DNA of 64,000 nt, taken from IMG/VR virus record IMGVR_UViG_3300035698_006183, positions 24,797 to 88,796 of that record. One strand, written 5' to 3'. Within the stretch, counting starts at the first letter, position 1. Every line of letters starts with the position of its first letter. The notes under the pieces are model-generated. The model worked only from the letters and a program-made list of their open reading frames with translations, had not been told where the DNA came from and made no database searches. Position numbers and translations under genes: made by a program. Source of the stretch: a virus. Of this stretch, positions 1 through 8,642 are shown piece by piece.

Positions 1-1565
1 ACATTGGCCAATGGTCTAGGCCACAACGGGTGACTTTCCCTACGGCACACACGGCTACATATTTCCAGGCGGTTCAATCAGCTCTGGTTGTCTTGTTCCT
101 GTGTCGGCCAGATTTGGTAACAAAAGATGAATTGGTACAGCTCCTGACACCTCAGCAGATGACCAAAATAGATGGTGGCCAATTTATTGTTGAAGGGACG
201 GCAGATGAGAAGTGTGGATTAGAATCCCTGAAACAACTTCTTCGAGTGATGTACGACGGTGTGCATGGTCCAAGCCAGCAGTGGAAACGAAATGATTCCC
301 TCCCAGTAGATTTCAGAGTCTCCTTAGATAGACGAGTGCGGAAGTTTACCCAGGATTTATATGCTAAGACTGGGCCGATGTCTGAGATTGAGAAGTTCGT
401 GACCGAGAGTACCGAGAAACTCCGCAGTGTGAAATGGGGAGAGATTTTAGATGCTTCTGGTTTGTTCCCGAACAGTGACTTCACAGATGATTTCAAAGAG
501 GCCACTTTATTAGAAGCCCTCACTAATGATGCAGGTAAAGATACCACGTCTGGGCTGGCTGTTAATCCGTGGAGTATTGGTATCAAAGCTGATGATGCTC
601 TCATGAAAGATGGTTTGATTACAGGCCGTACCCCACAGATGTTTGAAGCCTCTACAGGTGATCCTGACGTAGTATTGAAACGGGAACTTCCAGCATCTGA
701 ACTGGCTGAGTACATAACAACACTCCCAGAGAATTACCGTGCCATATATGAAGCCAGCCCTATTGATGATGATAATGTTGTCAAAGTTTCTGATGAGAAC
801 TATAAGACGATGGAGGCTATGAAGAAAGGCCACAAAGAAGGCTCTGGTGACCGTTCTCCCGTCGTGTTCACAGATGTTGAGGGCATTAACCGAGTTATTG
901 CTGGCACGTCCAGTGGAGATGCTGCCAAGGCTTCTAAGATAGTCTTTGCTCGAAAACTCCTGGTAGAATATGAAGGTGGCCAGCTTATCCAAGAAGCCAA
1001 GATTGCTTTGGGCTTAGCAGGCAACCTTTGGAAACGAAATGATGATGGAGCATGGATTGCAATTCGATTCTTGGATGTAATGCCAGGCATTGATGATTTC
1101 CTTGAAACAATCCGTAACTGGGTTGAAGCTATCAAAGATGCCATCCAGTCCATCGTAGACACAATCGTTAAGTATATCGAATGGTTAGAAGCTCGTATCA
1201 TCGAGATTCAGCAACTGATTCGTCGTATCAATGCTCTCATCCAGTCCCTCCTGGGTCACTTATTCCAGGTGCCTGCATGTTCAGCTTTGATGTGTATCTC
1301 GAACGGAACAGACGGCTTAGTGTCTGACTTGACGGGTTCTCAGTACAAACCGAATGATGGACCCCTGGCTTATGGGGCTGGGGTTGCTTTGGTAGTTCCA
1401 TTCATGCCATCGTTTGTTTACGATTTATTATTGATGATATTCCAAAAACAAGATGGTGAGCCTGACGGTTCCTTGGGTGGGACTGACCCACCAGCAGGAA
1501 TCCCGTTAGAAGGTTTACCAGGGGCACCTGACGAATCTCAGGATGACCCACCTGACGTATTATAG
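1..1565 (+). CDS. Partial structural protein of the baseplate/tail region, unknown function
   Basis: The frame is open to the left edge. A GTG at 30 could start a 511-aa protein, but no good ribosome binding site precedes it, so the gene probably begins upstream. The visible part has a mixed N-terminal domain, then a long amphipathic helical stretch (about residues 350-410, rich in Ile, Glu, Arg and Leu) that looks like a coiled coil, then a hydrophobic segment near residue 455-470 and an Asp/Pro/Gly-rich acidic tail. It sits directly before baseplate genes, with the next gene 9 bases downstream, so a virion role is likely by context. I do not recognise the family. Confidence 0.6.
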   Translation, partial: IGQWSRPQRVTFPTAHTATYFQAVQSALVVLFLCRPDLVTKDELVQLLTPQQMTKIDGGQFIVEGTADEKCGLESLKQLLRVMYDGVHGPSQQWKRNDSLPVDFRVSLDRRVRKFTQDLYAKTGPMSEIEKFVTESTEKLRSVKWGEILDASGLFPNSDFTDDFKEATLLEALTNDAGKDTTSGLAVNPWSIGIKADDALMKDGLITGRTPQMFEASTGDPDVVLKRELPASELAEYITTLPENYRAIYEASPIDDDNVVKVSDENYKTMEAMKKGHKEGSGDRSPVVFTDVEGINRVIAGTSSGDAAKASKIVFARKLLVEYEGGQLIQEAKIALGLAGNLWKRNDDGAWIAIRFLDVMPGIDDFLETIRNWVEAIKDAIQSIVDTIVKYIEWLEARIIEIQQLIRRINALIQSLLGHLFQVPACSALMCISNGTDGLVSDLTGSQYKPNDGPLAYGAGVALVVPFMPSFVYDLLLMIFQKQDGEPDGSLGGTDPPAGIPLEGLPGAPDESQDDPPDVL

Positions 1566-1574
1566 GAGGTTTCC

Positions 1575-2441
1575 ATGAGTTCTTTTGATAAAATGGTATC
1601 GTGGCCAGTTGGTTATTTCAGAGCAACTACCAGTTGGCTTCTTCGAAACCGAAAAGAAATCGGGGCACGTATTGATACTATCAATGCTGAGATTGACCGT
1701 ATTGGTCATGTGTCTGTTGAGTATGCAGCTTCAACTTCGGAAGAAGGAGAGCTGACAGAAACCAGGACAGCCATCTCAGTTACGGCTGATTCAAATGTTG
1801 GGCGGTTGATGCAGGCTTATGTGGCCAACGGAGGTAATCCTTTCGACATCTCCCCGTTCATGCACCCCCAAGAAGGTTATCCTCACGGTGGTGTGGTTGC
1901 TCCACAGTCGGTAGATGATAACGAAGACAAACAGCCCGTCATGTTGAAGAATGAAGATGGGACAGATAGTGTTGACTCTGGTTATGGTCCCTCGATGGGT
2001 GGTTGGATGAAGACCGACAGGTATTATGCAGCCCGACAGGGAGGACGTACTTCCCAGGGAAGTTTTGATGCTGATACTGTCCTCACAGGAATGGACTTGG
2101 TTCGTAAATGGGCAAATAAAGAAATTAAAGAACGTCTCCAGGATATGGAGTGGAGGGTTATCAAACAGTGTGATTTACGTGAGCAGTTGATTAAGGAACG
2201 TGATGAAGTTCTCGTCACTGCTTTCGGTGGTGTAGTTGCTGGAGTTCCTGAGCCTGATGAAGGCCGATTTGACTCCAGCCTTCTGGTTCAAAATGTGGTT
2301 CAGGAAATGTATCAACTGATTTATCAGACGGATGAGACAGGTTTGGTGTCTTCTTTTGCTCCGAATCCTCTGGTTCCTCTATATGGGTTCACATTTAAGG
2401 ATGTGGCCTCAGAGATGAATCGGTTCGAAATGGGATGCTGA
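1575..2441 (+). CDS. Hypothetical structural protein, 288 aa
   Basis: The ATG follows an AGGAGG at 1565-1570 with good spacing, immediately after the preceding stop. The protein has no signal peptide or membrane segment. It contains a helical N-terminus, a Gly/Tyr-rich middle (about 135-165) and a charged helical region (about 175-215). No family is recognised. Its place between the left-edge gene and the gp25-like gene suggests a tail or baseplate component of the same late operon; that is inference from context only. Confidence 0.7.
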   Translation: MSSFDKMVSWPVGYFRATTSWLLRNRKEIGARIDTINAEIDRIGHVSVEYAASTSEEGELTETRTAISVTADSNVGRLMQAYVANGGNPFDISPFMHPQEGYPHGGVVAPQSVDDNEDKQPVMLKNEDGTDSVDSGYGPSMGGWMKTDRYYAARQGGRTSQGSFDADTVLTGMDLVRKWANKEIKERLQDMEWRVIKQCDLREQLIKERDEVLVTAFGGVVAGVPEPDEGRFDSSLLVQNVVQEMYQLIYQTDETGLVSSFAPNPLVPLYGFTFKDVASEMNRFEMGC

Positions 2442-2495
2442 CTCGGTGCAGTGCCTATAAAAACCTACCAGTAGACCATAGGAGGAGTCCGTTGA

Positions 2496-3674
2496 ATGTC
2501 AAGAGAATTTCAAATAGCATGGCCATGTGACCACCGAACAATCGAAGAAGGAGTTCTTCTTGGTGATGACCGGCGTTCATTGCTTACCAGACAACCTATA
2601 GCGGGGTCTAAGACCGTCCGAGTGATGGTTAATGATGAGCTGTTTGTTCCGCTCGGTGGTTTGTATTCTCCTGCCCAACTTTACGGTTCTACTTCTGGTC
2701 CCTTCGACCTGACTGAAGGGGATGACACTCTGATAGTTGAAACCTCAGCAGGAACTTCAACTGTTTCTTTTGGAGTTACGGGTATTACTCGGCTGACTAC
2801 AGACCAGGTTATCCAGGAACTCCAAAGACAGCAATTCAATAGTGCCGTGGCTGAGAATATTAACGGCCACCTGGTCTTTTCTGACGGTTTAGTCGTCGGC
2901 CCTGACTCCTATGTAAAAGTTAGAGGTAAAGCTGCGGAATCCCTTGGTTTCGGTTCGGCAGAATGCAACAAAGGGGCCTCGAATCAACGTGGTGCCAGAG
3001 GGTTGCAGTTGTATCCGAGCTGGAATCTTTCAACTCGTCCTGACGATTTAGTAAACCGTTTCCCAGTATTTGATTACCCTGTGAGGGGAAATCCTCTGTT
3101 CAAGGTATCCTACACGGTTATCCCAGAGAGATGCCTTCGATGTGGTGGTTCTTACGTGGAAAACGATTATAGATATGGGATTGATGGCCAGTCAATCATG
3201 ATTGAAAACGAGAACTTACTGTACCAGGCGTGTTTGAAGATGCTCCTGACTGATATAGGTAGTAATCCTTATCATACGTGGTATGGAACCAAGATTATGA
3301 GCCGAATTGGAACGAAGGCCGTGTCTGGGGTGTCTATGTTGATTAGTGAAGATGTTCGGAATGCTCTGGCTCGTTACCAGTCCCAGCAGGTAGAGCAGGG
3401 GAAATACCAACCCGTGTCTCTGAAAGAACAGCTTTATTCGATTTTGAATGTCCAGGTTGTCCCTCATAAGCAGGACCAGACGACGTTCCTGATTGATGTG
3501 ACAGTTCGGAGTGCCTCGGGCGACCCTGTAACTTTGAGCATTGTATTTACGGCTCCTTCGGCAGTGGCTTTGATGGGGTCCAATGGACTCATGCTGGGAA
3601 CCGAATCAGTAGGGTTGGGTGATGATAGAGTGTTTCCTAATCAACTGAACCTTAACGGTGTTCCTACGGAGTGA
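2496..3674 (+). CDS. Baseplate wedge protein, gp25-like C-terminal domain
   Basis: The 392-aa product starts at ATG 2496 behind AGGAGGAG. The C-terminal half (about 235-350) has the pattern of the gp25/GPW wedge family: a helix with a hydrophobic core, a turn with Gly/Thr and Arg (residues around 260-272), a helix 'VRNALARYQ', then strands ending in 'FLIDVTV'. T4 gp25-like proteins form part of the baseplate wedge that joins the tail tube and sheath. The N-terminal half is an extra domain not seen in short gp25 proteins and carries a CxxC pair (C213, C216) that might bind metal. The J-like gene directly downstream supports the call. The family match is by eye. Confidence 0.7.
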   Translation: MSREFQIAWPCDHRTIEEGVLLGDDRRSLLTRQPIAGSKTVRVMVNDELFVPLGGLYSPAQLYGSTSGPFDLTEGDDTLIVETSAGTSTVSFGVTGITRLTTDQVIQELQRQQFNSAVAENINGHLVFSDGLVVGPDSYVKVRGKAAESLGFGSAECNKGASNQRGARGLQLYPSWNLSTRPDDLVNRFPVFDYPVRGNPLFKVSYTVIPERCLRCGGSYVENDYRYGIDGQSIMIENENLLYQACLKMLLTDIGSNPYHTWYGTKIMSRIGTKAVSGVSMLISEDVRNALARYQSQQVEQGKYQPVSLKEQLYSILNVQVVPHKQDQTTFLIDVTVRSASGDPVTLSIVFTAPSAVALMGSNGLMLGTESVGLGDDRVFPNQLNLNGVPTE

Positions 3675-3678
3675 TAAT

Positions 3679-6600
3679 ATGACGACAGAAGATACAAGAA
3701 CACCTAAATTTTATGGACCTGACAACGTACTCCGCTCGGAATATATATTTTCGACGGACTTATCGTTTCGTGTATTCAATGGGACTGTTGATGCAGACAC
3801 TGTAGATGTGCAAGTTTCTCTGAGAAACGGAGCCTTCTCGTCTGACCCGGACTTGATTTCATTTGAGGGAACAACTTTCACAGTCCCGAACTCCGCAGCA
3901 TTTCCTGACGGCTTACAGCTTCTTCCGGGGGAAAACATTATTTCTGTTCGGGCAGTTATGTCCAATGGTGATACCTCTCCAATAGGAACCATCCAGGCAA
4001 ATCTTTCCTTGGAACGAGATGTCAAGGCTGGAGTCATTGCTCCCAGTGGTATCTATGTAGAACGTCTGGATAACAAAGTTCAAGTTTACGTGGATGGCCT
4101 TGAAGATGCCAACGTCACAGGTTACCAGTTCTATGCTTCAATAGAAGCTGGAGGTGGTGCCACAGGATACAAACGGATTTCAATAGGCCCTGTGATTTCT
4201 GGGGAAGTCTATGAGAAAATCACCCCTCTTGGGGAATTGGACATGGATGCTAACGTGGTCCGGACCGATGATGGCAGTCTGGCTTCCGAACCTCAATACA
4301 TTCATATGCTCAGCACTCAGGAAGACCGAACTGGAGTAGTTTTCCAGACTGATTTGAACCAACGTATCAGTATATCTGATACCACCACTCAATTCCGAGC
4401 CAACATCGTACTCGATGGAGTGCAGGAGTTGAATAGATTCTCGTTCATTCATAACCGTAAAGCTACGGCCAGCCTAACAGAAGCATACCCAGCAGTCCCA
4501 CACTCAGAATTCTCAGCCATGCTGGACACAGACCCTCTATATTATGTGGTGACCGCACTGTATATAATTGACGGGAAAGAGTACGAATCTTCTTACTCTC
4601 CTGAAGTCGGGGCAACCCCAATCATCGTGTCGCCTCTGGTATCGGCATTACCAACAGTATCCAGGCAGCAGATTGTCAAAGACGTGTCCTTGTCCATTTT
4701 CAGGTCACACCCTGAGCTGGATATTAAACCAGGCTCAATGATTCGTGATACTTTCGTGGACCCGTTCTCCAGTGAAGCTGAACGTATTCGTTTCATCTTG
4801 AACTTCGTCCAAACTTGCCAGGCATTCTCGACACTGTTAGACGTTGATGACCCGAACAACACAGGTCAATCTATCACGGTGAACAACTCACCGTTCAAAT
4901 TAGCTTTGAAGCAGGCTTTCTATCTGCAATCCAATACCGATGTGCAGAATATGATTGACAATGCTTTCGATAAACTGGCCTCTCAGAGAGGAGTCGTCCG
5001 AAACATTGGGCGTCGTTCTCGTGGTGAGGTTGTAGCTTACGTTACAACTAAGCCAGTGACTTCAATCTTCATCCCTCTGGGGACAATTGCCTATGCAGGC
5101 AGTCAGCAATTCAGAACAACTTCCAGTGGTTACATCACTTCGACTGGGATTGGGTCTTCATACGACCCAGTTACTGGCCGATACTTCACCAGATTATACG
5201 TCCAGGCTGTGAATCCTGGGGGTGCTGGCAATGTAGCTGGTGGGCAGATTCGTGCATTCCAGAGTGGCCCACAGGGTGTTCTCTGTTATAACGATGTTCC
5301 AACCTATGGTGGACGTGACCTTGAAACTAACCGTCAGTTGGCCACTCGGGCCGACGGAGCATTATCAGGTGTAGATACGGGAACTTACCGTGGATACGTG
5401 CAGACCACAAATAACATCAGTGGGGTGCAAGAGTCTACCGTGGTAGATGCTGGCCATTCTCTGATGCTTCGAGATATCAACCCTGAAACCAACCAACACA
5501 CAGGTGGTAAAGTGGATGTGTGGGTACGGGGTGAAAACCTGGCTTCCATCCAGGATAGCTTTGCATTCTCTTTCGAGATTGTGGACAGTGGCCAGTTTGA
5601 ACCGGTTGGTGCCATTCAAGACCTCAAGTTCAGAGCTGTTAATGCCAATCTTTCCATAGATAATCCTATTATGGAGATGTTGGATAACGAAGCCTGGGGC
5701 TTCATGTTCACGGATGACACAACGGGCAAAGTATTTGATTTGACCGACGTTGAAGTTCTGACGTTTGATACCATACAATTATCCTCTGCTCTCAATGACC
5801 CGACCAACATTGCCCTGACAGATGTGTTCCGTGGGTCTTACCGTTACCGAACCAGTAACAAGTATGTGTTCCAACGTCAGCCTGTACGGTCAGTGACCAG
5901 TTTGGTCGGGACAACCCAGAATGTGGACGAGGGCTATTTCAAATTGTTTGCAGGCAGCCAGCCTTTAGACCTGGGACGTTCTACTGAGTCCGGGGATTAT
6001 TTGCAGGTTGTGCAGCCTGTTGGGGATTACATTCAGATTCCTTCAGGTGAGCCTATTGAAGTGTCGGATGAACGGCATGTGCTTTTGGAAAGTACTGAAT
6101 ACCTGGATAACTTGGGAATCAATCCCATCACTGTTCGGGTGTACAATGTAGAGAGAACCATCGAATATTACGGCCCATATCATCCTGACGTGGAGCCTGA
6201 CTTCACATTTGTGGATGAAGTAGGGGATTACCCTCTGGGAATTCTGCCCACCTCCCTAAGCCGAATGGTTGAGGGTCAGGAAGTGGCCGTGGATTATAGC
6301 CACGATGAGAACTTTGTCGTGACCTACCAAGTCAACTCTTTGATTGGGACAACCCAAGAAGATTTAGATGATACTCGGAACATCATGGCCGATGTATTGG
6401 CCAAAGATTCCCTCCCGATTGGTGTAGATATCACAGCTACCATCGTGACCAAGAAGAACAACAGCGTTTATGTAGTGGATAGTGATGTTCGGACGGAATT
6501 AGCTCGGTTGTTTGGGACTTTCAACCTGGGAACTCCTGTACGGCAATCTGACGTACTTGGAGCCCTAGAGCTTGTCGAGGCTGTTTCCTATGTCGTTGTA

Positions 6601-7197
6601 CCTCTGACGAAGATGACGCGTACAGACGGCTCTCAGGCTCTCCTGGAACGTGTTCTGACAGACACCGAGATAGACTATGAGGAAATCACTGAATGGTCCA
6701 CAGACTTGGTGGGTATTTACATTTTGAAGAACCAATTGGAATCAGGAACTGCCAACGGCGGTGGTGAATTTAATGAGACAAAGGGAGTGTACCAGGGCTA
6801 CACTTTGCTGGAAACCTACGATACAACTCCCGACTCTCACGGAGTTCCTCTGAACCGAACAGAAAACGGGGCTTACATCATTGGAAATGAGGGGATGACC
6901 ATCCCAGGGTATAGTGATGATGCTACTCTGAAAACCATGTATCCGTTTGCTTCTGATGCTGAACTCGTTGAACACAGAGTAGAAATTACAGCCAACCGAG
7001 TTCTCGTGGCATTGCCGACAGCGGATACTCCTTTAGATCAGGTTTACCAGGTAACATACGTTGTGTCTGGTGACACAGGTGTGAAGAATATTAACCCGGA
7101 CCCGATTCAATATTTACAGTTGGGTGATTTGGACTTCACGTATGATGAAGACCCTGATTTCTCATCCTTAGTTAGTGGTGGAAGACGGAGTAGTTGA
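3679..7197 (+). CDS. Baseplate J-like (gp6/gp47-like) wedge protein
   Basis: About 1,172 aa. An upstream in-frame ATG at 3658 lies inside the previous gene; ATG 3679 is preferred because GGAG sits 7 bases before it, just past the preceding stop. Residues about 1-320 look like fibronectin/Ig-type beta domains. The J core begins near 325 ('RQQIVKDVSLSIFR', then 'GSMIRDTFVDPF') and continues through 'GEVVAYVTT', 'IPLGTIAYAG', 'NPGGAGNVAGGQI' and 'GGRDLETNRQLATRADGAL', the usual order in Baseplate_J proteins. Baseplate J proteins build the wedges around the tail hub. It is far longer than typical J proteins (300-500 aa), with large N- and C-terminal additions. The next gene overlaps its stop. Confidence 0.85.
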   Translation: MTTEDTRTPKFYGPDNVLRSEYIFSTDLSFRVFNGTVDADTVDVQVSLRNGAFSSDPDLISFEGTTFTVPNSAAFPDGLQLLPGENIISVRAVMSNGDTSPIGTIQANLSLERDVKAGVIAPSGIYVERLDNKVQVYVDGLEDANVTGYQFYASIEAGGGATGYKRISIGPVISGEVYEKITPLGELDMDANVVRTDDGSLASEPQYIHMLSTQEDRTGVVFQTDLNQRISISDTTTQFRANIVLDGVQELNRFSFIHNRKATASLTEAYPAVPHSEFSAMLDTDPLYYVVTALYIIDGKEYESSYSPEVGATPIIVSPLVSALPTVSRQQIVKDVSLSIFRSHPELDIKPGSMIRDTFVDPFSSEAERIRFILNFVQTCQAFSTLLDVDDPNNTGQSITVNNSPFKLALKQAFYLQSNTDVQNMIDNAFDKLASQRGVVRNIGRRSRGEVVAYVTTKPVTSIFIPLGTIAYAGSQQFRTTSSGYITSTGIGSSYDPVTGRYFTRLYVQAVNPGGAGNVAGGQIRAFQSGPQGVLCYNDVPTYGGRDLETNRQLATRADGALSGVDTGTYRGYVQTTNNISGVQESTVVDAGHSLMLRDINPETNQHTGGKVDVWVRGENLASIQDSFAFSFEIVDSGQFEPVGAIQDLKFRAVNANLSIDNPIMEMLDNEAWGFMFTDDTTGKVFDLTDVEVLTFDTIQLSSALNDPTNIALTDVFRGSYRYRTSNKYVFQRQPVRSVTSLVGTTQNVDEGYFKLFAGSQPLDLGRSTESGDYLQVVQPVGDYIQIPSGEPIEVSDERHVLLESTEYLDNLGINPITVRVYNVERTIEYYGPYHPDVEPDFTFVDEVGDYPLGILPTSLSRMVEGQEVAVDYSHDENFVVTYQVNSLIGTTQEDLDDTRNIMADVLAKDSLPIGVDITATIVTKKNNSVYVVDSDVRTELARLFGTFNLGTPVRQSDVLGALELVEAVSYVVVPLTKMTRTDGSQALLERVLTDTEIDYEEITEWSTDLVGIYILKNQLESGTANGGGEFNETKGVYQGYTLLETYDTTPDSHGVPLNRTENGAYIIGNEGMTIPGYSDDATLKTMYPFASDAELVEHRVEITANRVLVALPTADTPLDQVYQVTYVVSGDTGVKNINPDPIQYLQLGDLDFTYDEDPDFSSLVSGGRRSS

Positions 7198-8585
7198 TGG
7201 CAGACCAACCACAAGATAAAAATCTATTTCCATCATCTATCCCTCAGAATCCTTCACCTCTGGGAGATAGTCAGAATAGGAAGAATGCTGTCCGTAGCCA
7301 GGTAGACCGGATTATGTCGGCCTTCATGAAAGTGTTGCCGAGTAACTACGTGTCTCAGGTATCAGGACCATTCTATAATCTCCAGTTCCAGGCAGCTGCT
7401 GAGGAAATTGCCAACATTCAGATTACAGCCCAGGAAACAATGGCTGATGCTTTCACCGACTACACCCGACCAGAGTTCCTCTGGCAGATTGTGGGTTCAT
7501 TGGTGTTCCCCGATGCCAAGACAGATGGCTGGCCAGACCTTGAGGGTGATTTAACCTATCGTGACTTCCTTCAACGAATGGTTCTCCTGCTCCTTCAAGG
7601 AGCCAAACCCTCTGTGATTAAGGACGGAATAGAACTGCTGACCGATGCCACCGTTGAGGTTATCGAGCGGGGTGTAGAAGCTCGGAAACTGAAGGGTACG
7701 TCAGCTTGGGGTGTTGATGACCAGTTCACATTTGAAATCAACATCAGTGAAGAAGCAGGGACAGTGGAGATTGATGGGGAGGAAGTTGTCCTCAACCGAT
7801 TCCCTACAGAAGAACCTTTCAATCTGGCCAGAAACATCCAGATTGTTTTGCGGGCTTTGAAGCCTGGCCATACTCTCTATGATTACAGGCACTTATTCTT
7901 CGACAGCTTTAATCATCTGTTCACAGATACATGGTCTTCTGAGTTCACGACCTATTATTACCAGGACTTCCGAAGGTTCTGGCTAGGTGCCAAAAATGTG
8001 ACAGGGACAGAGGGTAAAACTCTCTTAGACCGTGCATTGTTTACGGATGCTACCCGAGATTTCACATCCATCCAGCCTGGAGCCATCTTGACAATCTTAG
8101 ATGGTCCAAACTCTGAGCACATTGGGGATGCAGAAGGTATTCCTGTCCAGGTAGAGGAGGATTACACGGGGAACTTCAGAGTAGAAGAAGTTTTATTCTT
8201 CCCAGTTGGAGATGATGCCGTACCACGAGCGTACACGACCTCACCGACAGGGTTGTCTGGAACGGCCACTGTGATGGGTGATATATTAGAAGACCCCTTT
8301 CAATCGTGGGAGAATGCAGCCGAGGGAGAAATTCTGACTTTTACCACGGGACCTAATTCTGGTTCTTATCGTTTAAAAACTTTAGTTGGGACTTTTGGCG
8401 GACCTGTAGGGTTTGCTGAAGGGCCAGCTACTAAAGTGAAAATAGCACCGAGTATCCTACGTTTACACCGTAGAATGTCTCAGTCAGGTGAGTCTCAGGC
8501 TTATAAAGTTGAGGTTGACAGACTGGGAATGCAGACACCCCGACGAGTTGAGGGTGAGGATGCCACTGTCTTTTTTATCAGGTGA
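7197..8585 (+). CDS. Baseplate/tail protein following J (gpI-like position)
   Basis: 463-464 aa from ATG 7197, which overlaps the J-gene stop as TTGATGG; GGAG at 7187-7190 is the likely ribosome site. The N-terminal third is helical ('RIMSAFMKVLPSNYV', 'EEIANIQITAQETMADAF', 'FLQRMVLLLLQGAKPSVIKDGI'), as expected for proteins encoded right after baseplate J that link the wedge to fibres. The C-terminal half is beta-rich with Gly turns. The position after J is the main reason for the assignment; sequence similarity to P2 gpI is not obvious. Translational coupling with J suggests a stoichiometric partner. Confidence 0.55.
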   Translation: MADQPQDKNLFPSSIPQNPSPLGDSQNRKNAVRSQVDRIMSAFMKVLPSNYVSQVSGPFYNLQFQAAAEEIANIQITAQETMADAFTDYTRPEFLWQIVGSLVFPDAKTDGWPDLEGDLTYRDFLQRMVLLLLQGAKPSVIKDGIELLTDATVEVIERGVEARKLKGTSAWGVDDQFTFEINISEEAGTVEIDGEEVVLNRFPTEEPFNLARNIQIVLRALKPGHTLYDYRHLFFDSFNHLFTDTWSSEFTTYYYQDFRRFWLGAKNVTGTEGKTLLDRALFTDATRDFTSIQPGAILTILDGPNSEHIGDAEGIPVQVEEDYTGNFRVEEVLFFPVGDDAVPRAYTTSPTGLSGTATVMGDILEDPFQSWENAAEGEILTFTTGPNSGSYRLKTLVGTFGGPVGFAEGPATKVKIAPSILRLHRRMSQSGESQAYKVEVDRLGMQTPRRVEGEDATVFFIR

Positions 8586-8642
8586 CGTGGTTTTCGGTTG
8601 ATACTCATCCTCTTACAGAGGTGTTTTGATTAAGGAGATACC

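Noticed and set aside
510-992. A 160-codon - strand open frame in the first gene
   Set aside because: Antisense to a well-formed coding frame; composition is not protein-like and no ribosome site is seen.
8586-8642. Possible terminator CCTCT-TAC-AGAGG followed by TGTTTTG
   Set aside because: The stem is only 5 bp and the T run is broken; too weak to claim between co-directional tail genes.
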